Assembly: GCA_031418455.1 (NCBI GenBank)
Contig: JANOXJ010000131.1
Location: forward strand, 1 to 62,403
DNA: 62,403 nucleotides
Origin: JANNVZ01 sp031418455
Lineage (GTDB): Bacteria > Bacteroidota > Bacteroidia > Flavobacteriales_D > Sanyastnellaceae
Reading direction: 5' to 3'
Positions 26,289 to 35,630 of the stretch are shown piece by piece (within the stretch, counting starts at the first letter, position 1; each line of letters starts with the position of its first letter). The notes beneath the pieces are model-generated. The model ran no database searches, was not told where the DNA came from, and saw only the letters and a list, made by a program, of their open reading frames with translations. Both the position numbers and the translations under genes were made by a program.

Positions 26289-27656
26289 ATGTCACAGATA
26301 GAACTTTTGTTGCCTAAAATGGGCGAGAGCGTGGCGGAAGCTACCATTATAAAATGGCTTAAGAATGAAGGCGATGCGGTGAAAGCCGATGAGCCTATAA
26401 TAGAAATAGCCACGGATAAAGTAGACAGCGAGGTGCCCGCACCTGAAGATGGCATACTTACCAAACGCATGGTAAACGAAGGAGATGTGGTGCAAGTAGG
26501 CCAGCCTATAGCCATTATTTCCAGCGGTGCCGCTACCGCTGCGCCAGCCCCTGTGGTAGTTGCTGCCGCACCTGCGGCTGCGCCAGTTCCTGCAGCACAA
26601 GTGCCATACGTGCCTGCAGCTGTGACCGAGGCACCATCGGCAGAGGGCGAATCTGGCCGTTTTTATTCGCCACTTGTGCGCAACATAGCCAAGGAAGAAG
26701 GTATAGCCATGCAAGAGTTAGAGCGCATTACTGGCAGTGGTCAGGGTGGCCGTGTTACTAAAGCAGATGTGCTCAATTATGTTGCTAACAGAACTTCTGT
26801 AGGCACAACACCAAGCGCTATTTCTGCAGCAGCAGCATCTGCTGCGCAGGTTATGAATGCACCTGCAGCCACCAATGGCAAGGTAGAAACGTCCGCAGCA
26901 GCGCCTGCCGCACCTGCCAAGCCAAAACCAGCCATATCAGTAGGTCCAAACGATGAGATAATAGAAATGGACCGAATGCGCAAGCTCATATCAGTAAACA
27001 TGGTAATGAGCAAGCAAACGTCTGCCCACGTTACTTCATTTGTAGAGGCAGATGTAACCAACATGGTAATGTGGCGCGAGAAAAACAAGAAAAGTTTTGA
27101 AGCCAAGGAGAAAGAAAAACTCACATTTACCCCACTCTTTATTGAGGCTGTAGTCAAGGCTATCAAAGATTTTCCAAACATCAACGCATCGGTAGATGGC
27201 GATAGAATAATCATACGCAGAGACATCAACATAGGAATGGCAGCAGCCCTGCCAAGCGGCAACCTTATAGTGCCCGTTATCAAAAATGCTGACCAGTACA
27301 ATTTGGTAGGCCTGGCCAAAAAGGTAAACGACTTGGCCGGAAGAGCGCGCCTAAACAAACTTACTCCCGATGAAATATCTGGTGGTACTTATACCCTAAG
27401 CAATGTGGGCACCTTTGGCAATGTTATGGGTACGCCCATCATCAACCAGCCACAGGTGGCTATTTTAGCTGTAGGTGCTATACGCAAAAAGCCGGCAGTT
27501 ATAGAAACACCTTATGGCGACACGTTGGGCATTAGGCACATGATGTTCCTTAGCCACAGCTACGACCACCGCGTGGTAGATGGTGCCTTGGGAGGCAGTT
27601 TTGTACGCAGAGTGGCTGATTATTTGGAGGCTTTTGACATTAACAGAGAAGTGTAA
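26289..27656 (+). CDS. Dihydrolipoamide acyltransferase, E2 of a 2-oxoacid dehydrogenase complex
   Basis: Cytoplasmic E2 core enzyme that moves acyl groups from lipoyl-lysine to CoA. The lipoyl domain carries the modified lysine in A-T-D-K-V-D-S-E-V (K44). An Ala/Pro-rich linker follows, then the E1/E3-binding domain (S-P-L-V-R-N-I-A-K-E-E-G-I, about 122-160) and a second Ala-rich linker. The catalytic domain has T-F-T-P-L-F-I-E-A-V-V, T-Y-T-L-S-N-V-G-T-F-G and the active-site D-H-R-V-V-D-G near residue 427. The M-G-E-S-V-A-E-A start favours a branched-chain or 2-oxoglutarate type over a pyruvate E2. No E1 or E3 gene is adjacent. Confidence 0.93.
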   Translation: MSQIELLLPKMGESVAEATIIKWLKNEGDAVKADEPIIEIATDKVDSEVPAPEDGILTKRMVNEGDVVQVGQPIAIISSGAATAAPAPVVVAAAPAAAPVPAAQVPYVPAAVTEAPSAEGESGRFYSPLVRNIAKEEGIAMQELERITGSGQGGRVTKADVLNYVANRTSVGTTPSAISAAAASAAQVMNAPAATNGKVETSAAAPAAPAKPKPAISVGPNDEIIEMDRMRKLISVNMVMSKQTSAHVTSFVEADVTNMVMWREKNKKSFEAKEKEKLTFTPLFIEAVVKAIKDFPNINASVDGDRIIIRRDINIGMAAALPSGNLIVPVIKNADQYNLVGLAKKVNDLAGRARLNKLTPDEISGGTYTLSNVGTFGNVMGTPIINQPQVAILAVGAIRKKPAVIETPYGDTLGIRHMMFLSHSYDHRVVDGALGGSFVRRVADYLEAFDINREV

Positions 27657-27755
27657 TCTTCTTGCTAAATATGCTTTGTTATTATGTTGGCAATGATGCT
27701 AACAAATTGCAATTTCTACATTTTCAAGTACTTAAATACTTATAAGAATTTCCAT

Positions 27756-27763
27756 TATATTCG
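27756..27763 (+). promoter_or_regulatory. -7 promoter box (TATATTCG) of PorE-like gene 1
   Basis: Part of a 24-nt segment (27753-27776) identical at 20 of 24 positions to the corresponding segment before the second PorE-like gene (56771-56794); both run CATTAT-N-TTCGT-NNN-CTTCTAAAA. It lies 38 nt before the chosen ATG. Confidence 0.5.
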
Positions 27764-27800
27764 TGCGCTTCTAAAACGCAATACATTACTATTCATTACT

Positions 27801-29957
27801 ATGAAACGTTTTTTATCTATTATTCTTTTTGCTTTCTATTCATTAACCAGTTATGCGCAAGGTGGCGGAGACGAAACTGCAAGTTTCTCTGAAGCCAATA
27901 AGCAAATGGAGGAAAAGCAATGGCAAACGAGTATCAACTCTTGGAAATCCCTTTTAGAAAGTGAACCAAACAACGCCAATATCAATTACAAAATTGGATA
28001 TTGTTTGCTTCAAACTGCTAATTCTAAAAAGGAGGCATTGCAATATTTGGAGGCAGCTTCAATGCAAAAGTTGAGCAAAAACTACGATCCTAACGACCCT
28101 TATGAGAAAAAGGCGCCCTTGTTGTCTTTGTTCTATTTGGGCAAGGCGCAGGCGTTGAACTTGCAGCTTGACGAGGCTATACTTAGCTACCAAACACTGG
28201 AGAAAAAACTTAGCAAAAAGCATATCATGCGCTCTGAGTTAGAGCATGAAATAGCTATGTGCGAAGAGGCAAAGCGCCAAATGGCCAACCCTAAAAATTT
28301 CATCATTACCAATATTGGTCCTGTTGTAAATAAAGAAACTAACGACTATAGCCCTGTACTTTCATTAGATGAATCTACGCTTTTCTTCACTGCACGTAAA
28401 CTTCGTCCTGACACCAGCAATAGTGGTTTGTCGGATTTCGATACTGGCGAGTTTAAGGAAGACGTTTATGCAGCTTACAAAAGCGAAGAAGGTGTATGGA
28501 GCGAACCCGAATTATTGGACAAGACCATTAACAGTGACGACCACGATGCTACTATTAGTGTTGCGCCCGATGGTCAAACACTATTTGTATACCGCGACAA
28601 ATTAGGCGATGGTCAATTATTAGAAAGTAAATTGATAGGTGAAACTTGGAGCGAGCCTGTTCTATTAGGTTCAGATATAAATACTGCTTCTTGGGAAACG
28701 CACGCTACCATATCAGCCGATGGAAATACGCTTTATTTCGTAAGCGACCGCCCAGGTGGTTTTGGTAAGCGCGACATTTACAAATGTGTAAAATTGCCTA
28801 ATGGCGAGTGGAGCCGTGCATTAAATATAGGTACCAACATCAACACATTGTATGATGAGGATGCACCTTTCTTAACTGCTGATGGAAAGACACTTTATTT
28901 TGCATCGCGCGGTCACAATAGCATGGGCGACTTTGACATTTTCCGCTCCAAGCTTGGCGAAGATGGCGAGTGGAGTGCACCAGAGAATATGGGCTATCCT
29001 TTGAATACTGTGGATACTGACGTATTCTTTGTACCTATGGCAGATGGCCGCAGAGCTTATTACTCATCATCTAAAGATGGTGGTTATGGCCTGCGCGACA
29101 TTTATCTAGTAGATATGCCAGACCTAACAGAAGCATCTAACCTTGCAGTATTAAAAGGATTCATTATAGCTCCTGAGGGCGAAGAATTGCCAGAGGATAT
29201 ACGCATACTGGTTACAAATCAGAAAAGCAATGAGATAACTGAATACCGTCCGCGTAAACGCGATGGTGGTTATTTGGCCATACTTGCTCCTTGCACACCA
29301 TACCACATAGAGTATTTCAAAGGTGCTGAAATGATAAAGGACGAGGACATTAACGTGCCTTGCGAAGCAGCATTTACTGAAATTGAGCGCGAGGTATATA
29401 TAGTACCGGTGCTTATAAATAAGGCAGAACCTAAGCCTAAGCCAGACCCTATAGTAGTGAAACCACCAGTGGAAGAAGAAGTAATTGTGACACCACCTAC
29501 TCCAAAAGAAGGCGAAATAGCTGTTTTAGGTTTCGATTCTAAAGACCCCATCAAACGTCAGTTCTTAAAGGAAAAAGGATTCGCGCAATACTCTCGTTAT
29601 TTTGTGTATGACTTCCACGAGTTTGGAACTACTGAGAAAGAATTTGCCCTATTTATTGAAGATGTAAATACGCTTATAGAAATGGGTAAAAAACCTGTAT
29701 TGACTATTGAAGCCTCTGCTTCGCGCGTTCCATCATCACGCTTTAAGAGCAACGAAGAGCTGGTGGAGAACAGAAGCAAAACTGCTCATGATCAGGTGCG
29801 CGATGAGTTAAAGAAACATGGCAAGGAAGAAGGTGTGCACTACACTTTTGGTACTCCTACCTCTTTAGTACAAGGTAAAAAGTATGAGAAGGATGCAACC
29901 AAGAACCGCCTCATTTATGAGCAGTCTCAATACATCAAAATAAAAGCTCAAGGATAA
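27801..29957 (+). CDS. PorE-like T9SS component with divergent OmpA-like C-terminus
   Basis: Start chosen at the ATG at 27801, giving the signal peptide M-K-R-F-L-S-I-I-L-F-A-F-Y-S-L-T-S-Y-A-Q; the 39 upstream in-frame codons contain the promoter. Domain order follows PorE: TPR-like helices (about 25-155, S-E-A-N-K-Q-M-E and Y-K-I-G-Y-C-L-L-Q), then PD40/WD40-like repeats (about 175-440: L-Y-F-V-S-D-R-P-G-G-F-G, L-Y-F-A-S-R-G-H-N-S-M-G-D-F-D-I, A-Y-Y-S-S-S-K-D-G-G-Y-G). A carboxypeptidase-regulatory-like region, a Pro-rich linker and a region aligned to OmpA follow. In that last region the usual T-D-x-x-G is replaced by A-S-A-S-R-V, so the Asp that contacts diaminopimelate is missing. PorE links the T9SS to peptidoglycan in relatives; this copy may have lost that contact. 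Confidence 0.87.
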   Translation: MKRFLSIILFAFYSLTSYAQGGGDETASFSEANKQMEEKQWQTSINSWKSLLESEPNNANINYKIGYCLLQTANSKKEALQYLEAASMQKLSKNYDPNDPYEKKAPLLSLFYLGKAQALNLQLDEAILSYQTLEKKLSKKHIMRSELEHEIAMCEEAKRQMANPKNFIITNIGPVVNKETNDYSPVLSLDESTLFFTARKLRPDTSNSGLSDFDTGEFKEDVYAAYKSEEGVWSEPELLDKTINSDDHDATISVAPDGQTLFVYRDKLGDGQLLESKLIGETWSEPVLLGSDINTASWETHATISADGNTLYFVSDRPGGFGKRDIYKCVKLPNGEWSRALNIGTNINTLYDEDAPFLTADGKTLYFASRGHNSMGDFDIFRSKLGEDGEWSAPENMGYPLNTVDTDVFFVPMADGRRAYYSSSKDGGYGLRDIYLVDMPDLTEASNLAVLKGFIIAPEGEELPEDIRILVTNQKSNEITEYRPRKRDGGYLAILAPCTPYHIEYFKGAEMIKDEDINVPCEAAFTEIEREVYIVPVLINKAEPKPKPDPIVVKPPVEEEVIVTPPTPKEGEIAVLGFDSKDPIKRQFLKEKGFAQYSRYFVYDFHEFGTTEKEFALFIEDVNTLIEMGKKPVLTIEASASRVPSSRFKSNEELVENRSKTAHDQVRDELKKHGKEEGVHYTFGTPTSLVQGKKYEKDATKNRLIYEQSQYIKIKAQG

Positions 29958-30039
29958 TTTATAAGAAAGCCTTATTGCCTATATGGCATAAAAATGAATT
30001 GTAACAGAAAGTAAAAAGAACTTTGTGATATTTTCATAG

Positions 30040-30077
30040 GAAACCCTCCGGATACTCCCACCCGGAGGGTTTCTTTT
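30040..30077 (+). terminator. Rho-independent terminator after PorE-like gene 1
   Basis: Perfect 12-bp GC-rich stem GAAACCCTCCGG / CCGGAGGGTTTC with a 10-nt loop and a TTTT tail, 83 bp after the stop codon. Confidence 0.9.
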
Positions 30078-30189
30078 GCTACCTGAATCAGCTAATAAGT
30101 TGATTCGCTACTCTCTAATGAAGTGAACGCATATTTATTCAGCAATATTTTAGCTGAACAAAAAAAAAGTAATAACCCCTCCATTCTAA

Positions 30190-31020
30190 ATGAAACTTAA
30201 TCTTAAAAAACCTCTTGCATTTTTTGACCTGGAAACCACTGGCACAGATGTGGGCAAAGACCGCATAGTAGAAATAGCTATAGTGAAAGTAATGCCTGAT
30301 GGACAAGTACACAGCATGCCAGGTGGAGCTGATGGTGATAAAAGACTTATAATAAACCCTAGTGTGCCCATCCCGTTGGAAGCAAGCATGGTGCATGGTA
30401 TATATGATGCTGATGTAAAGGATGCTCCATTGTTTGCCGATGTAGCTCCAAAAATTTTCAAGTTTATTTTCGATTGCGATTTGGGTGGCTTTAACTCAAA
30501 CAAATTTGATGTCCCCTTGTTAGCTGAAGAGTTCTTAAGGGCTGGTATTGATTTTACTTTGGAAGGTCGCAGCCTGGTAGATGTGCAAATAATATTTCAC
30601 ATGATGGAGCCACGCACATTAAAAGCTGCTTATAAATTTTATTGCAATAAAAACTTAGAAGGTGCGCACGAGGCATTGGCCGACACCATGGCTACCTACG
30701 AAGTATTTACCGCCATGCTAGAGAAATATGATGGTGTGGAGTATGAGGATAATAAGGGCAACAAATCTATTCCCGTAGTAAATGATATAGAAACAATCTT
30801 TAGATTAACCGAGCGCAGAAAAAGAGTGGACCTGGTAGGTCACATTCAGCTGAACGATAAACAAGAGAAAATTTTTGCATTTGGCAAATACAAAGGCATG
30901 CTTGTAGAAGAGGTGCTAACGCGCGACAAGGGATATTTCAACTGGGTTATGCAGGCAGATTTTCCGTTGTATACCAAAAAGGTGTTGGCTGAAATAAAGA
31001 ATGGCATGCAGATAAATTAA
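30190..31020 (+). CDS. DnaQ-like DEDDh 3'-5' exonuclease with ExoX-like C-terminal domain
   Basis: Nuclease of the DNA polymerase III epsilon / exonuclease X superfamily. The first acidic pair is in F-F-D-L-E-T-T-G (D13, E15). The second motif is G-G-F-N-S-N-K-F-D-V-P-L-L, and the final His/Asp pair is in A-H-E-A-L-A-D-T (DEDDh subtype). The C-terminal 60 residues contain F-G-K-Y-K-G-M-L-V-E-E-V and Y-F-N-W-V-M-Q-A-D-F, resembling the small ExoX-like C-terminal domain. At 276 residues it is not fused to a polymerase and may serve in repair or proofreading. It lies 31 bp upstream of the purine nucleoside phosphorylase gene, so the two probably form an operon. Confidence 0.9.
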   Translation: MKLNLKKPLAFFDLETTGTDVGKDRIVEIAIVKVMPDGQVHSMPGGADGDKRLIINPSVPIPLEASMVHGIYDADVKDAPLFADVAPKIFKFIFDCDLGGFNSNKFDVPLLAEEFLRAGIDFTLEGRSLVDVQIIFHMMEPRTLKAAYKFYCNKNLEGAHEALADTMATYEVFTAMLEKYDGVEYEDNKGNKSIPVVNDIETIFRLTERRKRVDLVGHIQLNDKQEKIFAFGKYKGMLVEEVLTRDKGYFNWVMQADFPLYTKKVLAEIKNGMQIN

Positions 31021-31051
31021 TAATTAAAACTATTTATAAAAGCATTTATTA

Positions 31052-31876
31052 ATGGACAAGAATGTTTTAGAACAACTGGAGGAGTGCACCCAATGGCTGC
31101 GCAATCATGGCATTACAAGCCCTGAGATAGGTATTGTACTTGGCTCAGGTTTGGGCGATTTGGCAAACAACATAACTGTAGAAAAATCTTTTAGTTACAA
31201 TGTAGTGCCGCATTTGCCCATGGCCACGGTGGAGTTTCATTTTGGTAAATTAATTTACGGAAAGTTAGAAGGCAAGCAGGTGCTGGCCTTTCAAGGAAGA
31301 TTTCATTACTACGAAGGGCACAGTATGGAAGAGGTAGTGATGCCTGTGCGAATAATGAAAATGCTTGGTGCGAAATGTGTATTGCTTAGCAATGCCGCAG
31401 GAGCCATCAATTTAAATTTTGTAAAGGGCGACTTAATGGTAATAAACGACCATATCAATTTCCAATCGGCCAATCCGCTGCGCGGAAGCAACTTGGATGA
31501 ATTGGGCCCTCGTTTTCCTGACATGTCGTGCCCGTATGATGCGGCACTTAATGCTAAGCTGAAAGAAATAGCTAAAGCAAAAAATATAACCTTGCACGAA
31601 GGCGTATATGCTAGTGTGCAGGGCCCTAATTTGGAAACACGCGCTGAGTACCGCATGATGCGCCTATTAGGTGCTGATGCTGTAGGTATGAGCACAGTGC
31701 CTGAGGTTATTGCATGCAATCACATGTCGTTGCCATGTTGCTGCGTGTCGGTACTTACAGATGTGTGCGACCCAGATAATCTAAAGCGCACCACGCTTGA
31801 GGAAATAATAGAGACGGCTAAAAAATCTGAAACCAAAGTTTCTGAATTATTCCTAGAGCTTATAAAATCGCTATAG
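31052..31876 (+). CDS. Purine nucleoside phosphorylase (trimeric, type I)
   Basis: Cleaves inosine and guanosine with phosphate to the free base and (deoxy)ribose-1-phosphate; purine salvage. Motifs: phosphate-binding G-I-V-L-G-S-G-L-G-D, Q-G-R-F-H-Y-Y-E-G-H, L-S-N-A-A-G-A-I-N, base-site Y-A-S-V-Q-G-P-N-L-E-T-R-A-E-Y and V-G-M-S-T-V-P-E-V-I-A-C-N-H. 274 residues, as expected for the trimeric PNP family (PunA/DeoD type I), not the hexameric bacterial DeoD. It follows the exonuclease gene by 31 bp and converges on the lamin-tail gene, 13 bp away. Confidence 0.95.
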   Translation: MDKNVLEQLEECTQWLRNHGITSPEIGIVLGSGLGDLANNITVEKSFSYNVVPHLPMATVEFHFGKLIYGKLEGKQVLAFQGRFHYYEGHSMEEVVMPVRIMKMLGAKCVLLSNAAGAINLNFVKGDLMVINDHINFQSANPLRGSNLDELGPRFPDMSCPYDAALNAKLKEIAKAKNITLHEGVYASVQGPNLETRAEYRMMRLLGADAVGMSTVPEVIACNHMSLPCCCVSVLTDVCDPDNLKRTTLEEIIETAKKSETKVSELFLELIKSL

Positions 31877-31889
31877 AAATAAGAAGCAT

Positions 31890-33530
31890 TTATAATTTAA
31901 TAATGCGCATAGTTTGGCCACCATCAGTGGTGGCTATGTACACGCCTACCGGCCATTCTGAGGTGTCTATCTGATTTACTCTTACCAAATTTTGGAGCAG
32001 TGCTCCTGTGGCTGAGTATATCTTAAGACTTGTGCTTTGCTTAAGGTAAAGAAGATCATGTATAGGATTGGGGTAAGCAAACAATTCATTAGTTGCACTT
32101 TCTTGAATATTTATTGTACCCTCGTTGTTACTAGCCTCAGGCGTAGGTCCTGAAAAGAATACCCATTGCTCAGCACCATCTGATATTCTTCCAAGCGAGG
32201 TATCAGGTGCTATATATGTCCATGCTATTTCATCTACCACGGTGAAGCCATCGGGGCTATAAAATCCTAAGTACTCACCATTGTTACTCAATCTGAAATT
32301 GGTATGCAGCACCCCTTGTTCTTGGTCAGCATCTGCCCAAAAAAGTAACCATCCGTTGGCTGGCACTGTTACGCTATCGGCAAAGCTGGTAGGAACAATC
32401 CATTTGGTAGGAACCTCTGCATTATCACTAAAGTAATATCCACCAATATTTACATCAAAATTATTTGGATTGTATATCTCAAACCAATCTTCTAATTCGT
32501 CCATATTATCCAATATACCATTTTGATTGGCTGCCATCAATTCATTTATGTACAGATTTTGAGGTTGCACAAATACAAGCGCATTACTCACTGTAGGTGT
32601 GGGCTGTGTGAATACTATGCTATTAGCAGAACCATCATTTTGTCGGCCATAACTTTGATTGTTAGGCACACTGGTATAGTTGTACGTATCCACACTTGCA
32701 CCATCGGGTCCTTCAATTACTATTTGACCACCTGTAGTGCCAAGTGTAATAGGGGCGTGGTTAGTATCATCTTGTATATCGCCATCGCACCACACTAGCA
32801 TAAACCCGCCAGGAGGTATTACAGTTCTATAAGGGTTATTGTTAGGTACAGTCCATGCGGCATTGCCATTCACCGTTATTGTGTAATTAGCAAGGTTTAC
32901 CTGATAGGTGTTTGGATTATATATTTCAAACCACGGGTCAAACTCACCTTGTAAATCATCATAGTAATTTGTTTGTGCAGCTTGCACTTCGTTTACAAAA
33001 AGTAAATCGGAGGCTTGAATTTCTGCATTGTTGTCGGCAAAAGTTGTGTTGTTAAAGAATTGCCAGTTGGCACATCCATCGCATACGCGGCCATAACTTA
33101 CATCGGTGCCTTGCTGGCCAAATGTTACGCTGTCTATAATGGTTGTGGCATCAGGCGCGGTTAGAATAAACATTTCGCCATCGGCACTTAAGGTGAAGCT
33201 GTTTACATGGTCTTCGCCTTGGTTGCCATCATTGTCCACCCAAAATACTATAAAGTTATTGGGCAATACTGTTGTTACACCGGCATTTGTATTGGGTATT
33301 AACCACTTGTCCAAACTATCAGGATCATCGCTCAGGTAATAGCCTGCAAGGTTGGTTATACCACTACCGGGTGGGTTGTAAATTTCAACCCAGTCATCAG
33401 TTTCAAAAAAATCGTCCATCATACCTGCGCTATTGTTAGCTACCAGCTCATTTATACGAAGGTTCAGATTTTGGCCATTTGCCATAAATGAAATGGTAAT
33501 AAGGCAAAGGGCGGCTATATTTTTAATCAT
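31890..33530 (-). CDS. T9SS cargo: triple lamin-tail-domain protein, type A sorting
   Basis: Signal peptide M-I-K-N-I-A-A-L-C-L-I-T-I-S-F-M-A-N-G-Q. Three tandem lamin-tail domains of about 150 residues, each with an I-N-E-L/V-x-A/Q start, a D-D/E-W/P-x-E-I-Y-N-P core (D-D-W-V-E-I-Y-N-P, F-D-P-W-F-E-I-Y-N-P, E-D-W-F-E-I-Y-N-P) and a Y-G-R or L-G-R end motif. The C-terminus is a type A T9SS domain (A-Y-P-N-P-I-H-D-L through G-V-Y-I-A-T-T). Secreted lamin-tail proteins often accompany nucleases or phosphatases; no catalytic domain is present here. Probable role: surface binding module. Confidence 0.88.
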   Translation of the reverse strand: MIKNIAALCLITISFMANGQNLNLRINELVANNSAGMMDDFFETDDWVEIYNPPGSGITNLAGYYLSDDPDSLDKWLIPNTNAGVTTVLPNNFIVFWVDNDGNQGEDHVNSFTLSADGEMFILTAPDATTIIDSVTFGQQGTDVSYGRVCDGCANWQFFNNTTFADNNAEIQASDLLFVNEVQAAQTNYYDDLQGEFDPWFEIYNPNTYQVNLANYTITVNGNAAWTVPNNNPYRTVIPPGGFMLVWCDGDIQDDTNHAPITLGTTGGQIVIEGPDGASVDTYNYTSVPNNQSYGRQNDGSANSIVFTQPTPTVSNALVFVQPQNLYINELMAANQNGILDNMDELEDWFEIYNPNNFDVNIGGYYFSDNAEVPTKWIVPTSFADSVTVPANGWLLFWADADQEQGVLHTNFRLSNNGEYLGFYSPDGFTVVDEIAWTYIAPDTSLGRISDGAEQWVFFSGPTPEASNNEGTINIQESATNELFAYPNPIHDLLYLKQSTSLKIYSATGALLQNLVRVNQIDTSEWPVGVYIATTDGGQTMRIIKL

Positions 33531-33667
33531 TAGTTATGGAGAAAATTAGTGTCTTATTTTTAATTCTATAGTAAGTGAAGTGGTCAAATATCAGTACATG
33601 CAATTTAATAAAAACCCTGCTGTGTTATAGTGGTCTGCTATTATTTCTGTAGAGTAGAAAAATATGC

Positions 33668-34258
33668 TTAACTGAACATTCGCTTTACTGTGGCTAATAT
33701 TATTTTCATATCACCTACAAAACTATTGTTTTGTACATAGTGCAAGTTAAGAGCCAGCTTAGCAGGCATTATTTCATTTATATAAACTTCTTCAGGGTTA
33801 TTTGCTTTAGCAAGCAGTGCACTTTCTTCGTAATAAAGCAGCGATGCATAATCTGTAATACCCGGTTTTATGGTAAGCACTTTTTTTTGTTCGTCATTGT
33901 ATAGGCTAGTATAGCGCGGCACTTCTGGTCTGGGACCTACTGTGCTCATGTCGCCTATTAGCACATTCCATAGTTGTGGTAGTTCGTCCACTTTATATTT
34001 TCTCAGTATATAGCCCACATTGGTTATTCTATTGTCGCGTGCGCCCACAGTAAGCTGCCCTTGGCTTTCAGCATTTGGGTGCATGGTTCTAAATTTCCAA
34101 AGTTTAAAAGGTTTATAATCTTTGCCTGTGCGTATTTGCCCAAAAAATATTCCTCCTTTGCTGTCAGTCATTACAGCTATACTCATAGCTATAAGCACAG
34201 GCGATAGCGCAACAAGCATGAAAAATGAAAATATGATATCGAAAAGTCTTTTGCTCAT
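33668..34258 (-). CDS. Phosphoglycosyl transferase (bacterial sugar transferase, PglC-like)
   Basis: Monotopic membrane enzyme that moves a sugar phosphate from UDP-sugar to undecaprenyl phosphate, starting a glycan. The N-terminal re-entrant hydrophobic segment (M-S-K-R-L-F-D-I-I-F-S-F-F-M-L-V-A-L-S-P) is followed by F-K-L-W-K-F-R-T-M, the catalytic Asp-Glu dyad in K-V-D-E-L-P-Q-L-W-N and V-G-P-R-P-E-V-P. At 196 residues it is the short PglC-like form, not the long WbaP type. Its start is 9 bp after the stop of the aminotransferase gene, so the two are one operon. The pair resembles the start of a diacetamido-sugar or similar glycan pathway; the sugar is unknown. Confidence 0.93.
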   Translation of the reverse strand: MSKRLFDIIFSFFMLVALSPVLIAMSIAVMTDSKGGIFFGQIRTGKDYKPFKLWKFRTMHPNAESQGQLTVGARDNRITNVGYILRKYKVDELPQLWNVLIGDMSTVGPRPEVPRYTSLYNDEQKKVLTIKPGITDYASLLYYEESALLAKANNPEEVYINEIMPAKLALNLHYVQNNSFVGDMKIILATVKRMFS

Positions 34259-34267
34259 TTTTGATAG

Positions 34268-35488
34268 TTACATAACCGAGCGAATGGATTGCATAACCAC
34301 TTGTGATACAAACTTCACATCTTCATCGCTCAGGTCATAGTACACAGGCAGCGAAATTTCTGCTGAGTAGTTGTTCCATGCATTAGGATAGTCTGTCATT
34401 TTATATCCTAAGTTTTTATAAAATGTAAGTAATGGAAGCGGCTGAAAATGTACATTGACACTTACGCCTTGCTCTGCGCATAGCTGAATGACTTTGTCAC
34501 GTTGTTCTTCGCTAAAGTTTTTTACTCTCAGCATATACAGATGGTAGCAGCTCTCTCTTTCAGAGTCTATAAACTGCGGTGTATTGAACCACGGCTCTTC
34601 TTTGAAAATGCCAGTGTACATATCACATATAAGCTTTCTGCGCACCAATGTATCGTTGTCATACCTGTCTAATTCTACCAGGCCTATGGCAGCTTGCAGG
34701 TCGGTCATGTTACACTTGTAGCCTGCCTCCACTATATCGTAGCGCCATTGTCCGGCCTGCGATTTTGATAGCGCATCTTTGGTTTGTCCATGCAGTGCCG
34801 ATATGTTCAGCGATTTCCAAATGTCTTCGTTGTTGAAAGGAGCGGGTAAATTCAAGGTGAGTCCTCCGCCTTCAGCAGTAGTAAGGTTTTTAACTGCATG
34901 AAAGGAGAATCCCATAACATCGCACTGCGACCCTACTTTTTTTCCTTTGTAAGTAGCACCAAAGCTGTGCGCAGCATCGCTCATTACCAGTATGCGACCA
35001 AGTTTTTTTTGATTGTCGCCCTTTGGCACAAATTGCTTTATAACATCTTCACTTTTTGCAATAGCCATTATGGTATCATAATCGCAAGGCCAGCCACTTA
35101 TATCCACAGGCATTATTACCTTGGTGCGACTGGTAATTTTAGAAGCTATTTGGCTAATGTCTATTGTAAAACCTTCCTTTTCTACGTCTACCATTACGGG
35201 TGTAGCACCCACATGTATAACTATGTTGGCAGTGGCAGCATAGGTATAGGCAGGCACTATTACCTCATCGCCAGGGCCTACGCCATACCAGCGCAGCACT
35301 AATTCCGCAGCGTTGGTCCACGAGTTTAGACAAAGCGTTTTTCCGCTTTCGCAATATTCATTTATCCGCTTTTCCAATTCGCGGGTTTTTGGTCCTGTAG
35401 TTATCCAGCCGCTGCGCAGCACTTCTGTTACAGCGTCTATTGTCTTTTGGTCTACCCGCGGTGGCGAAAAAGGTATTGTCTTTTGCAT
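34268..35488 (-). CDS. DegT/DnrJ/EryC1/StrS sugar-nucleotide aminotransferase
   Basis: PLP enzyme that aminates a keto-sugar nucleotide. N-terminal P-F-S-P-P-R-V-D, then G-W-I-T-T-G-P-K-T-R-E-L-E, V-P-A-Y-T-Y-A-A-T-A-N, the cofactor-contacting S-D-A-A-H-S-F-G-A and the Schiff-base lysine in F-H-A-V-K-N-L-T-T-A-E-G-G-G. The C-terminal R-V-K-N-F-S and V-N-V-H-F-Q-P-L-P-L segments match PglE/WecE-like members. 406 residues, complete. The gene immediately precedes the sugar transferase. No dehydratase or acetyltransferase for the same sugar is next to it, so the rest of the pathway must lie elsewhere. Confidence 0.93.
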   Translation of the reverse strand: MQKTIPFSPPRVDQKTIDAVTEVLRSGWITTGPKTRELEKRINEYCESGKTLCLNSWTNAAELVLRWYGVGPGDEVIVPAYTYAATANIVIHVGATPVMVDVEKEGFTIDISQIASKITSRTKVIMPVDISGWPCDYDTIMAIAKSEDVIKQFVPKGDNQKKLGRILVMSDAAHSFGATYKGKKVGSQCDVMGFSFHAVKNLTTAEGGGLTLNLPAPFNNEDIWKSLNISALHGQTKDALSKSQAGQWRYDIVEAGYKCNMTDLQAAIGLVELDRYDNDTLVRRKLICDMYTGIFKEEPWFNTPQFIDSERESCYHLYMLRVKNFSEEQRDKVIQLCAEQGVSVNVHFQPLPLLTFYKNLGYKMTDYPNAWNNYSAEISLPVYYDLSDEDVKFVSQVVMQSIRSVM

Positions 35489-35565
35489 GGGCTAAATGTA
35501 AGTTTGGAAAGGGTGTTGGTGTTTACTAAACAACCATCAGTTATTCATTATGTGCATGTCAAAAA

Positions 35566-35603
35566 AAAAACGGCTATCATATTTTATAATGATAGCCGTT
35601 TTT
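35566..35603 (-). terminator. Rho-independent terminator after the FG-GAP/ASPIC gene
   Basis: Perfect 15-bp stem AAAAACGGCTATCAT / ATGATAGCCGTTTTT, loop ATTTTATA. It is flanked by A runs and T runs, so it could work in both directions; on the minus strand it ends the gene that stops at 35631. Confidence 0.85.
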
Positions 35604-35630
35604 AGATGATTGAAGTCTTTTTATTGTCTC

